A stretch of DNA of 33,646 nucleotides from Ministeria vibrans ATCC 50519 (taxonomy: Eukaryota > Opisthokonta > Filasterea), in NCBI GenBank assembly GCA_943704425.1, contig CALSCP010002825.1, positions 9,327 to 42,972 on the forward strand, written 5' to 3'. Of this stretch, positions 9,901 to 25,987 are shown piece after piece. The first letter of the stretch is position 1. Each line of letters begins with the position of its first letter. The notes beneath the pieces were generated by a model, which made no database searches, was not told where the DNA came from, and worked only from the letters and a program-made list of their open reading frames with translations. The translations under genes were made by a program, and so were the position numbers.

Positions 9901-12900
9901 ATGCTTTCTTGACACGGCGTTCAGTTCGGTGCTCGAGCCATCTCTTGTGGCTTACTGGCGCCTCAACGGCAACCTCCGCGATTCGTCGCAATATGGACAA
10001 CACTTGACCGAGGCGATTCCGTCGCCCAGCTCACCGTGTCCCGCCACTCGCATTACGTACACACCCGGTGTGGCCATCATTGAGCCGAGCCTCGTCCCCC
10101 CGCTTCAGGCTGTTGATGGTACCGGCATTGCACCACAATGTGACACACTTCTTGCTCTGGTCGCTGCTGTCACCATTGCGCCCTGCTCCGCGGCCGCCCA
10201 GTCGATGAGCAATCGCTCGTGCAGTGAGCATGCAACCTGTACCGCTCTTGGTGTGCAGGCGGCGTTCACTTGTGACTGCGAGGCGGGCTACACTGGGGAT
10301 GGTATCACATGTGTGAGCCCGTGCGACTCATCACCCTGTCAGAATGGTGGCGTTTGCAACCCCACTTCTGCTTTTGAGTTTGCGTGCAATTGTCCCTCGG
10401 GCCTAACCGGCGCGCTTTGCGACATATTTGTCGTGTCCAACGACTGCGACTCTTCACCGTGCCTGCGTGGCGGCACCTGCAGCAACATTTTGAATGGCTT
10501 CACTTGTGACTGTGTTGCTGGCTACACAGGGTCGCAGTGCCAAGCAGACATTGATGAGTGTCTCTCGGCTCCTTGCCAGAACGACGGCACATGTCAGAAC
10601 GGTTTGAACAGCTTCAGGTGTGTGTGCACCGCCGGCCGGACCGGCACTGTTTGCGATGCGTTTGTTCTGCCCAGCGACTGCGAGTCGACACCCTGCCAGA
10701 ATGGAGGTACCTGTTCGAACGTGTTGAACGCCTTCAGTTGTGCGTGTGTGCCAGGTTACACGGGCGCGCAGTGCGAAACCAATGCAAACGACTGCACACC
10801 GGGGGTGTGCAACAATGGCGGTACCTGCCACGACGATGTAGACGGATTTACATGTGAGTGCCCGCCTGGCGTAACCGGTACCCTTTGCGATATTCATGTT
10901 GTCGTCAACGAGTGCGACTCGTCGCCCTGCCGCAATGGTGGCTCGTGTTCCGGAGTGTTGAATGGCTACAGTTGTACGTGTGTTTCCGGCTACACAGATG
11001 CACAGTGTCAAACCAATGTCGACGACTGTGCCTCTTCGCCTTGTGCCAATGGCGCGACATGCACCGATGGCCTGAAGAACTACACGTGCGATTGTGCAGA
11101 AGGATGGCACGGTGTCGCGTGCGACGTGAACACAGACGAGTGTGCTTCGTCACCGTGCCAAAACGGCGCAACGTGCACAGACATCACGGGCGGCTACACC
11201 TGTGCATGCATTCCAGGTTTCACCGGCGTCCATTGCACGTCCAGCATCAACGAATGTGCCTCGTCGCCGTGTCAGAATGGTGCTTCTTGCCTCGACTTGG
11301 ATGCTATTTTCTCGTGTGTCTGCAACGACGGATGGGCGGGCACCACATGTGACATGAACGTGGACGAGTGCGCCTCGTCACCCTGTACGAATGGAGCGAC
11401 TTGCACCGATGGTACCAACTCATTCACATGCAATTGTCAGTCGGGCTTTTCGGGCGTCTTGTGCGTCACCGACGATGATGAATGCGCGTCGTCACCGTGT
11501 CAAAACGGTGCGACATGTGTGGATGATGTAAATGGGTTTGTTTGTACGTGTCCCACGGGTTGGCACGGCGCAGTGTGCGATATGGACATGGATGACTGCG
11601 TCTCGTCACCGTGTCAGAATGGTGGAACCTGCTCGGACCTGACCGGAGGTTATCAATGTGCCTGTGTCACAGGGTATACAGGTCTCGCGTGCACGTTAGA
11701 TGTGGACGAATGTGCTTCGTCGCCCTGTCAGAACGGCGCCACTTGCTCCAACCTGGTAGGCTTATACTTATGTACATGCGCTGTTGGTTGGACAGACATC
11801 ATGTGTGACACTGACGTGAAAGAGTGCGCTTCGTCACCCTGCATGAATGGCGCAACCTGTGCGGATGCCGTGAATGGATTCACGTGTGACTGTGTCGCGG
11901 GCTACTCGGGCACTCTGTGTGCGACGGACAACAACGAGTGCGCTTCGTCACCCTGCATGAATGGCGCAACCTGTGTGGAGGCTGTGGATGGATTCACGTG
12001 TGACTGTGTCGCGGGCTACTCGGGCACTCTGTGTGCGACGGACAACAACGAGTGCGCTTCGTCACCCTGTATGAATGGCGCAACTTGCGCGGATGCCGTG
12101 AATGGATTCACGTGTGACTGTGTTGTTGGGTGGCACGGCACAGTGTGTGACGTGGACACGGATGACTGTGCGTCGTCGCCATGTCAGAATGGAGCAACGT
12201 GCATTGATATCACGACAGGCTATTCGTGTGGATGTGTTGCAGGCTTCACAGGTGTTCATTGTGTTGCCGATGTGGACGAATGTACTTCAATGCCTTGTCA
12301 AAATGCGGGCACATGCTCCAACCTTGCTGGCTCGTACTCGTGCACGTGCGCCGATGGCTGGACGGGTGCCATGTGCGATGCAGACATCGACGAGTGTGCC
12401 TCGTTGCCTTGTATGAACGGTGCATCATGCCTGAACAACGCCAACGCGTTTGCTTGCAGCTGTGCGCTGGGCTATTCCGGCGCACTCTGCGCGACTGACG
12501 ACGACGAATGTGCTTCAATGCCTTGTCAAAATGCGGGCACATGCTCCAACCTTGCTGGTTCGTTCTCGTGCACGTGTGTTGCTGGCAAGACTGGTACTGT
12601 GTGCGACACGGACGTGGACGAGTGTGCCTCATCACCCTGTCAGAATGGTGGAACATGTACCAACGGCAACAATGTCTTTTCGTGCACCTGTGTCATTGGA
12701 TATGCCGACGCCACCTGCTCCACCAACGTGGACGACTGTCTGTCGTCGCCCTGTGCCAATGGTGGTACGTGCATCGATGCTGTGGCTTCGCACTCGTGCG
12801 TGTGTCCCTTTGGCTTTGTGGGTCCATCCTGTCAGCTGGCGGGTTTTCTGGTGGGCGGTTCTACCGTCACATCATTCACCTTTGGCGATCTATTGCTTGT

Positions 12901-15562
12901 ATTTGACGGCGGTGTGGTGCCTGCAAACACTCACGTGGCGGTTACGACTACGACAACACCTAATGTGGCGCTGCCCAACACGTTCATTCAGCTTGGCGTG
13001 GTCTACACCATTGGGCTGTCGACCCTTGGTCTGTCTCCCACACCGGTCCAGCCCGCATCCGGCAGGGTTATACGAGCGTACATTGACGTGGGTGTGAACG
13101 CTGGCTTGCCTGTGATCATGCGTCGCGCGCCAGCCAATCCTTGGGTTGAATTGCCCCTGGCAACTGCGGCGAAAGGACGTCGGCGTGTCACAGAGACTTG
13201 TTCGTCGACGACTGCTTGTGGCGCTGTGGGCGGCAGTGGTGAGGTATCGGCGGCCGTTGCCAACGGCTGCGCCTCGTCGCCGTGTGCGAGTGCGTCGACC
13301 TGTGTGGCGTCGGCGTCCACCGGGATACCATCGTGTGTGTGCGCGCAAGGATTCACAGGTGTAACGTGCGCCATCAACATTGACGACTGTTCGTCGGCTC
13401 CGTGCCAGAATGGTGGCACTTGTGTCGACGGTGCGGCTGCCTACTCGTGTACTTGCAGTGCGGCGTTTACGGGGGCCGAGTGTGAGACAGACGTGCTTGT
13501 GGTGGGCGGCTCGTCTGCGTCGGGCAGTGGCAGCATTGTGATTGCCATTGCCGTTGTTGCTGTGCTTGTGATTTTGGCTGTGATTCTTTTGCTTGTGGTG
13601 AAGCGCCGCAAAAAGGAGCGTCGTCGTAAGCGCATTGGTGGGATCGAGTCACAGCTTATGTCAGAGGGCATTCTGTCGCGGGACAACTCGTTGGGACGCG
13701 ACGACTCACTGGTCCACAGCAATTTGCACTTTCATTCGTTGAAGAAGAGTGCCGCAGAGAACGCCAAGATGGCACTGGCGCGCCAACAGAGCGAGATTAT
13801 TGATAGCAATGCGATTGAGCTGCAGACGCTGTCCATGGTGGAGAATCGAGCCTTTCAGACACCCTTGTCGGAGGTGTTTCCCCCCCGCGCTGACGAGAGT
13901 GTTGAGAATCCCGGCTATGCATCGATGGCGGAGATGCGCGAGCGTCCACTGCCGCCCGCGCCACAGGTGAGCTCCAAGGGGGAGCAGGAAGACCCCTTTT
14001 ATGTGTCGGCGCTTGCGATCAAGCTCAAGTCGGAGAATTACGTGCCCTTCGCCGATCCCAAGGCAGGTGAGATGCCGCGTCCGGAGGGCGAGATAGCTCC
14101 CGGACGTCTGGTGCTGGGCGATGCGCTTGGGTCGGGTGTGTTTGGCGTGGTCCGCGAGGGAGTGCTGTTGCGTGCGCACAATGAGATGCCCATGCTGGTC
14201 GCAGTGAAGCTACTACATCGTCCGACGGCCGAAAGACGCGCACACATGCGTCCCGAGGACGAGGAGGCGGAGGTGTATGCATTCAACAACGAGATGGCGT
14301 TGCTGGGCAAACTACATCACAAGAACATCACCTGCCTGGTGGGCAAGGTGTCACTTGTAGCCTCGCCCTATGAGCAGCGTCTTGTGCTTGAGCGTGCCGA
14401 CATGAGTCTGCAGACATACCTTAAGAGCGATGTGCGCGTGCCGTACGCCGACCAGCTGTCCATGGTTATTCAGGTCGCCCAGGCCTTGATCTACATGCAC
14501 ACTGAGGGCTACGTGCACCGCGACGTTGCCGCACGCAACTGCCTTATTTTCCGCGACGAGTACCGCCAGGGCCGTCTGGTGAAGCTCACCGACTTTGGCA
14601 TGGCGCGCGAGGTGGAGCGAGAGGACGCTGTGTATAGTCAGCGGCACTACGGACGACTGCCGCCGGCGCATGCGCCCGAGATGGGCATGCCCTTTGCACA
14701 GAGCACTCCGCGCTCCGATGCGTACATGTTCGGTTGGTTTCTCTGGGAGGTCGTGGACCGCTGTACCGAGCAAATGAACATGCCGTTCGGTGACCGGCCA
14801 GCTCCGTCGCGGTTTCCCGCCAAGGGCTGCAAGATGGAGATGCGCGACCTCATCACGGACTTGCTACAGCAGGAGTCTCTGCGTCGCTCCGAACTGCCTG
14901 CTGTCTGTGCTAGTCTTAATCGTCTGTGGATGGTCGAGCAGGAGAAGCGCGACTTTGGCGACTACAGCGAGTTGGGTGAGCATGAGGCGGGGGACAGTGC
15001 GCGCAAGGACGGCGTGGCGCCTGTCAGTGGCCGACTGAGTGCCATGGCGCTCGCGAACCGTTCGATCGGCGTCAAGGTAGTGCCCATTGCCACGTCGGGA
15101 CCGCGCGGCGGCTCCGAGTATGACAGTCTTGACGACGCACGACGTCTCACCTTTGAGGGCGAAGGCTCGTCGACGCACTATGCCACCATTGGTTCGATTT
15201 CGATGGCATCTGATCCCGGTGATCTTGTCATTGAACAGTCGCGTGACGCCGGTCCACCGGCGCTCTTGACCCTCGCCGAGACGGACCAGACTGTGGTGAA
15301 GCAACTCGCGGACGAGAACGACACTCTCCTTCCACTCCGTGTTCCTGCCCCTGTTCCTGCCGAGGCTGCGGTTGCCATCAACCAAGCCGCGCCCGAGTAC
15401 GCCATGGTGTCGTTGCCCTCGAGCAAGTCGACGCCTTCCGCACCGGCCTCGACCTCAGGCGCTCCTTCCTACGAAGCCTTTGCTCGTGTGCCTGTGCCTG
15501 CTGCCAAGCCAACCACAGGCATGGATCTGCCCAAGAGGACCGATGACGAGACAAACTTGTGA
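6968..15562 (+). CDS. Receptor tyrosine kinase with LamG domains and a long EGF-repeat ectodomain
   Basis: Two exons, 6968-7067 and 7410-15562, encode 2,750 residues. Order: signal peptide (MRLLGLLFLAAVCCTLSDA); EGF pieces; LamG/pentraxin-like domain at about 325-518 (FTIEFWMRS, SWTHVAITW, LAELRVWS); EGF pair; second LamG at about 681-875; 22 consecutive EGF repeats at about 1004-1846; an unassigned beta-rich segment; two membrane-proximal EGF repeats; one transmembrane helix at 2076-2097 followed by KRRKKERRRKR; then a kinase. The kinase has the loop LGSGVFGVV (2273 on), K2300 in VAVK, HRDVAARN (H2403), DFG (D2428) and HYGRLPPAHAPEM. HRDxAARN and GRLP are tyrosine-kinase signatures, so it should be active. 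Juxtamembrane NPGY and several tail tyrosines may dock signalling partners. Many EGF repeats start with (D/N)xDEC, the calcium-binding type. The ligand is unknown. Exon 1 is inferred from the secretory signal, the GTAAGT donor and matching phase. Confidence 0.93.
11822..12163 (+). repeat. Three near-identical tandem EGF units of 114 bp
   Basis: The GAGTGCGCTTCGTCACCCTG units start at 11822, 11936 and 12050, exactly 114 bases (38 codons) apart. The first two are almost identical at the DNA level, and the third diverges near its end. Other repeats of the array are far less alike in DNA, so these are recent in-frame duplications. Confidence 0.88.
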
Positions 15563-15672
15563 ACAAATTTTGTAGTGACTGTGTACAGTACAATCAATTA
15601 TTATCAAAAATATTCAAATTAATTATTATTTTCAACCACGCCACTCTTTGTGACTCTAGTGAGTCGACTCCA

Positions 15673-20346
<4,674 letters not shown>

Positions 20347-20407
20347 GAGAGACACAACTGAACGAGGCTGTAAAATGTACCAATAGATATATTCTTTTCT
20401 TCACTTG

Positions 20408-20524
<117 letters not shown>

Positions 20525-20573
20525 ACATTCAAAAAGCGAATGATGATATTCAGATAGAAGAGGGGAGGGATCT

Positions 20574-20731
20574 TCAGATGCCATAGAGCTTTTTAAGGCC
20601 CTTGACGAGCACCCAATCCTCCTTGGTGAGGTCATCGCGGAAAGCCTCCTTGAGCGCATCAATAGACTCGCGCGTGCACTTGGACACCAGCTCATCCTTC
20701 TCATCAAAGTGTCGCCCAAACACTGAAACGC

Positions 20732-20793
<62 letters not shown>

Positions 20794-23700
20794 TGATAGA
20801 AAGAGAAAGAGATAAGTACGTGAGGTCAGTGGCACGATCATATACAGAGGTAGAACTCACAGTGACTCTGAATGACACATACTCATACATACTCACTCGC
20901 AACCACTTACTCTTCTTGTCCGAGGGATGTTCAATCTTAACACACACACTCTGTCCCTTGCGCGCCACTTCAACTTCCTTGTGATCCCGCTCAATTCCAA
21001 TCACAACGCCAAGATCACAATTCTAAACGGATTTTCCACATTTACAAATCAGTCGACTCTCAATCAAACAATCGTTAGAAAATATTCTCTCTTGCGATGC
21101 AAACAGTATCTCTCTTCCTCCAAAAAAATTCCATCATTCAATCTTTCAACCAAAGAGCTTCAAAACAATCGCAATTAATAAATCTCACTCGAATCCACAC
21201 ACACAATTTTCTCTCTTTATCAAGTAGACTGTCTTGGCTCTCTCTTCTACTTTTATATCTTATTCTCATCATATTTAGAGTAAAAATCATATTTGTGTGC
21301 TTACACCCTGCGATGGCACAAGAATGGGAGTGTGTCTGCGCAGCTGTCCATCAATGATATCCACTCCCAACACAATCGGATCACGTTTGTTGAAAATGAA
21401 CCTACGAAAAAAACACACAAACACACAAACACACAAACAGCGACAGGCACACGTTAGCTTGGCTCGTTTTTTGAGTCTGCACTGCGTGTGATCCTCACTC
21501 TGGAATGATTCGCAGTCGAACTGGGAAATACGCAATGTGGCGCAGTTCCTCTTTGCGTCGCAGTTTCATTTCCTATAATATACCAAAGCCCACATTAGCA
21601 CACATCATTTGAATTTAACCATTTTCTCTTACGTCAAGATACGCAGTGAAATCGTCAGTGAGATGGTAAATGATGTCCGCAGTGAAAATTCTACGTTTAC
21701 GCAAAAAGTCAGCAAACAAAAAAGAAAAAACGAATACAAAACTGACCTAAGACCCAGCTCTTCGGCCATGTGACGGGCGTCTCTGTCAACAGGGACGTCA
21801 AAGGCCATGATGACAGCGTACTTGGCGTCATGCTGCAGCTGCGTCGATGCCTTGACGACGTCCTTGCGGTGTACAGGGCCAATGTTCACTCCCGCAACCT
21901 AATAAATAAACAAACCCGTATTTAGAGTAAAACTTATTATAATCATTGATCATCATTATCATTCTATTTGCACTTTGGATGGCTTACGGGCACTTTTGAG
22001 GTGCGGAGATACTCCAAGAGTGCCTCGAGAGCGCCGAGCGTCGATGCCATGACGTACACGCCGCGGTCTTGCGTCTCCAGCGCCGCCAGAGACGCCTCCA
22101 GTTGACGCACAACCATCTTCTTCAGTCGCTCAATCTCATCGAGATCGCTACAGGTACATTGTATATCAGTGTCACACTCACACAAATGCACACAACTCTT
22201 ATGTTTACTTTGAGCGACAGACATAGAGCTGAGTGCCCGCCACAACACTTTCAATGTTACGACAGAGCACTTTGACTCCCTGAGCCGCAGTGATTTCCTT
22301 GTGCTTCTCATAGTCCGCCTATACCCAATCATACATAAGCCACAGACACGCAAAACAAAACAAAACAAACACAAAAATTTTACCTTGACACGCAGCTCGC
22401 GCAGAGGAGGAGGCATGAGCAACGCTTTAATCTGCGTCACGACCGGCCCGTCAAACGAGCACATCACAACCGTATCGCCTTCACGCAGCGCTCCTTGCGC
22501 CAAAATCACATCCACAGTCATACCCAACCCTTCGAGTCGTTTCACCTCGAGCACAGTGCACTCAACGTCATCGGGACGAAACCGCAGTCGCTCAACGAGG
22601 AGCTTCTGTGTCAAATCAATGATGAGCGTCAGCAGATCAGGGATTCCCTCGCCCGTGTGTGCCGATGTTGGGATCAGCGACACATACTTGCGCATGTCCT
22701 GATTCTCATAGTACAGCTCCGCGTTCAGTCCCTACACCAATTGCAATGCATTATATATATTAATACAAAGTAATGTCCTTTTCTTCTTTTTTTTTTCGTC
22801 TCATTTACCTGCTCCGCAAATTGAGTCTTGACGTGCGCGAGACGCTCGTTGAACTCAATCAGAGTGTTTTTCTGCTGACGCTTGAGCGACTCGCGCGACG
22901 ACCCGTCCTTGCTCACCTTCCACTCGTAAAGACGATCAATCTTGTTGAGCGCCACAACAAAGGGTGTTTTGGTGCGCTTGAGCAGCTGAATCGACTCGAT
23001 AGTCTGCGGCTCGAGACCGTGCACAATGTCCACTACCAGAATGGACATGTCGCACATGGAGGTGCCGCGCGAGCGCAAGTTCGAGAAGGACTCGTGACCG
23101 GGCGTGTCGATGATGAGCAGACCGGGTACGCGCAGGTCGAGTGGATCGCCCATCATGCGCTCCGTGAGCTTCTGAATGGTCTCACCAGGGAAATACGACG
23201 CACCAATCTGCTGAGTGATCCCACCCGCTTCGCCATTCTGCACGTTGGTCCGACGGATTTTGTCGAGCAGCTTGGTCTTGCCCGTGTCGACGTGACCCAA
23301 CACACAGCAAATGGGCGAGCGCAGAGTCATCCCTTTCTGCACGTTCACGCCCGCCTTCGACCGTTCCGCCTCCGCCAGTGAACCCAGCAATGCATCGGCC
23401 GCATCGTCAACAGCACTGCCCTTCTTGTTGCTCGTCTTGGGTCCACTGCTGCTAGTGGTGGTGGACGAGGCATCCGACGCTTTAGATGGCTCAGGCGCCT
23501 GTTTTACACCCGCCCCTCCCTCGTCGTCACTTAGTTCCGCGTCCCACGAATCCAAGAGGTCCTCTTCGCTCTCCTCACCCTCATTCGCATCGCGTTCCGC
23601 TTGCTCCTTTGCCTCCTGCTCCTCCTTCACCTGGCGCTCGTGCGCCTCCTTGGCCTCTTGCACCTGCTGCGGCGTCTGCTTCTTGCGCTTGCCATACACC

Positions 23701-24879
23701 ACCTTCTTCTTCTGCGGCTCGCCCTCTCCGTCCTCCTTGTCCACCGCCGCTGCAATGTCTCCATACTGTGCCATGGCACGCGCACGTTTCTCACGCTCCG
23801 CCTTGCTCAGCAACAGCCCCTCCGCCTTGAGCTTCTCCTTGCGTGCCTTCTCCTTCTCACGCTTCAGCCGTCGCTTCTCTTCTAACTTGCGTTCCTCCTC
23901 CTCCTCGCGCGCCTGTCGCTCCTCCTCCTCCTTGATCAAACGCGCCCGCTCCGCCTCCAACTCCTCCATCAACCGCGCTCGCTCCTCCATCTCCTGTTTC
24001 TTCCGCTCCACAAAAGCCGGTACCTTTTTCTTTGGCGCCTCAGCTGCTGCTGCCGCTGCCGCTGCCGCCTTCTCCTTCTCCTTCTCCTTCTTCTTCTTGT
24101 TTTTCAACTTCTTCTTTTCCGCCGCACTCAGTGGCTTCGCCTCGCCTCCTTCAGTTGTACCAGACGCCTCGTCTCCCTCGTCACCATCACTCTTGTCACC
24201 ATCCTCGGTAGGAGCAGGAGCAGTAGAAGTAGCAGGAGTGGGAGCAGGAGCAGTGGACGTCTCCTCCTCCTTGGTCTTCTCCGTCTCTGTCGCGACAGGC
24301 TCAGTCTGCGTCTCCGGTTCCTTCGCCTGGGGTTCGTCGTCCTTGAGTCCCACAGTCGCCTTGGCTTCAGCCAGTGCCCGCTCAAACTCGTCCATGTCAT
24401 CGTCGGCCGCCGACTTGTTCTTCTTCTTCTGTTGTTGTTGCTTCTTCTTCAGCTTGCGCTTCTCCGCCGCTGTCAACGGCTTCTTCACCTCTTCCTTTTC
24501 CTCCTCCACCACCACCTTCTTCTTCTTCTCCTCCTCCTCCTCCTCCTTGTCATTGTCGCTGTCATCATCGTCGTCATCTTCATCTCCACCGAGCGCCGCA
24601 AATGGATTGGCCGGTTTCGTCTTCACAGGTGCCTTCTTCTGGTCTTCTTCTTCTTCTTCTTCTTCAGACTCAGACTCGTCGTCGTCGCTGTCACCGCCAA
24701 GAGCAGCAAAAGGGTTTGCCGGTTTGGATTTTGCTTTGACAGGCTTCTCCTCCTCCTCTTCGGACTCGTCGTCGTCGTCGTCGTCGCTGTCACCGCCAAG
24801 AGCAGCAAAAGGGTTTGCCGGTTTGGATTTTGCTTTGACAGGCTTCTCCTCCTCCTCCTCGGACTCCTCCTCCTCGGAC

Positions 24880-24911
<32 letters not shown>

Positions 24912-25451
24912 CAGCAGGGCAAAGGCATTCACCTTGCGCACGACTGGCTTGGTCTCCTCCTCAGACTCCTCCGACTCGTCCGAACTCGGACTGTCATCTT
25001 CGGAATGCGATGCGTCCGCATCCTTGACAACTGCGGGCTCCTCTCGCTTGGCGCTCTTGCTACAGAACAAACCGCCAGTTCAGTGATCCAATGACACTCT
25101 CGCACACGCGCTAACGACAGCAGACGGCGCAGGTGACGGACAAACGAACATTTCGCAATACACGTTGAATCACCATCAGAAAAAAAAAGAAAAAAAAACA
25201 AGAGAATGTGCGCAATGCCAAGGGCGTGTGTCGTTGGTAAATGGTGTGGTGTAGGCTATGCTGCAACGGTTAGGCGCGAACCAGAGAGACCAGCAGAAGA
25301 GAGTGAAACAGGTCTCATAAGCAAAAAAAAATTTTTCTCGCGCTCATGTGAACGAAATTGGGAGGGTCAGAATGGGATTTCAAAGCGGGGGAGGACACAC
25401 GGGGGTAAAAGGGTGAGTGTCGTACCGCTTGGCTGTTCTCTTTGGCGGCAT
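20574..25451 (-). CDS. eIF5B: Translation initiation factor eIF5B
   Basis: Eleven exons: 25451-25426, 25059-22809, 22731-22384, 22318-22209, 22147-21988, 21898-21747, 21690-21633, 21572-21499, 21401-21305, 21022-20911 and 20722-20574; 1,178 residues, all in phase. eIF5B is the ribosome-dependent GTPase that joins 60S and 40S subunits with Met-tRNAi. The N-terminal third is acidic and lysine-rich with four NxFxxLGGD repeats and long charged helices. The GTPase begins at about 595: [16 protein letters not shown] (G597), [26 protein letters not shown]. Domains II-IV follow, with the family landmarks [44 protein letters not shown]-type [23 protein letters not shown], and the C-terminus [15 protein letters not shown] to KKLYGI. 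Exon 1 is only 26 bases (MPPKRTAKR) and is inferred: no ATG is in frame upstream of exon 2, and this ATG, donor and phase fit. All GTPase motifs are intact. Confidence 0.95.
20731..20792 (+). repeat. (GAAA)n microsatellite in the last eIF5B intron
   Basis: About fifteen GAAA units. On the sense strand this reads (TTTC)n and runs straight into the 3' splice site of exon 11, so it doubles as the polypyrimidine tract. Confidence 0.95.
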
Positions 25452-25987
25452 TTAAGTGCGAAATGGCGATGGATTGGTTTGGGGGTCGTGTGGAAGCGCT
25501 TCACGTGGCTATTCTCAGATGGGGGCACTGGAATGTTAGTTGCAGACAAGGTGGCTGCAACACTAGCATGCGAAGAAATTTGATTAATATTTAATAATCA
25601 TTGTCATTTGTCAATTTGTCACAATGTCACAATGTCACTTTTGTAAGATACTTAGTCATCCCAGAGTTTCATCAATCAACTCAATCCAAGACACAACTTA
25701 GTGATATCACACTCTGCCACTCTGACACGTCACACTTGAGACATTTTTCTAAATTAGACTCAAGTGAACCATCATTCAGACGATAAAGTGTGTATATATA
25801 TACAAGTCGTCGAAAATTCGGGAAACTTTTCATGATTAAAATTAATCTTTTTGCACACTCGTCACTCTCGGTCGGTCGCTCTTCTCTCCAACTTTGAGCG
25901 TGCACTGCACCAACACACCCCACCCCCTCTCAGGCCTCTCTCCCCTCCCCCAGCACCACCCCCGTGGCAACAACGCGCAGTTTTCTC
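25452..25987. promoter_or_regulatory. Shared divergent upstream region of eIF5B and the PNRC-like gene
   Basis: 536 bp between the inferred eIF5B ATG (minus) and the PNRC-like ATG (plus). It holds a TATA-like GTGTATATATATAC at about 25789-25802 and short direct repeats of CACAATGTCA and TTGTCA at about 25605-25638. From about 25,850 it becomes C-rich, probably the 5' UTR of the plus-strand gene. No transcription start is proven. Confidence 0.4.

Noticed and set aside
23311-25086. A 591-codon plus-strand open frame
   Set aside because: It is the antisense of eIF5B exon 2; acidic and Lys-rich codons on the coding strand produce a Ser/Phe/Leu-rich open frame on the other strand.
25206-25583. 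A 125-codon plus-strand open frame upstream of eIF5B
   Set aside because: It has no recognisable family, covers the eIF5B first intron and exon 1 in antisense, and starts in a low-complexity region.
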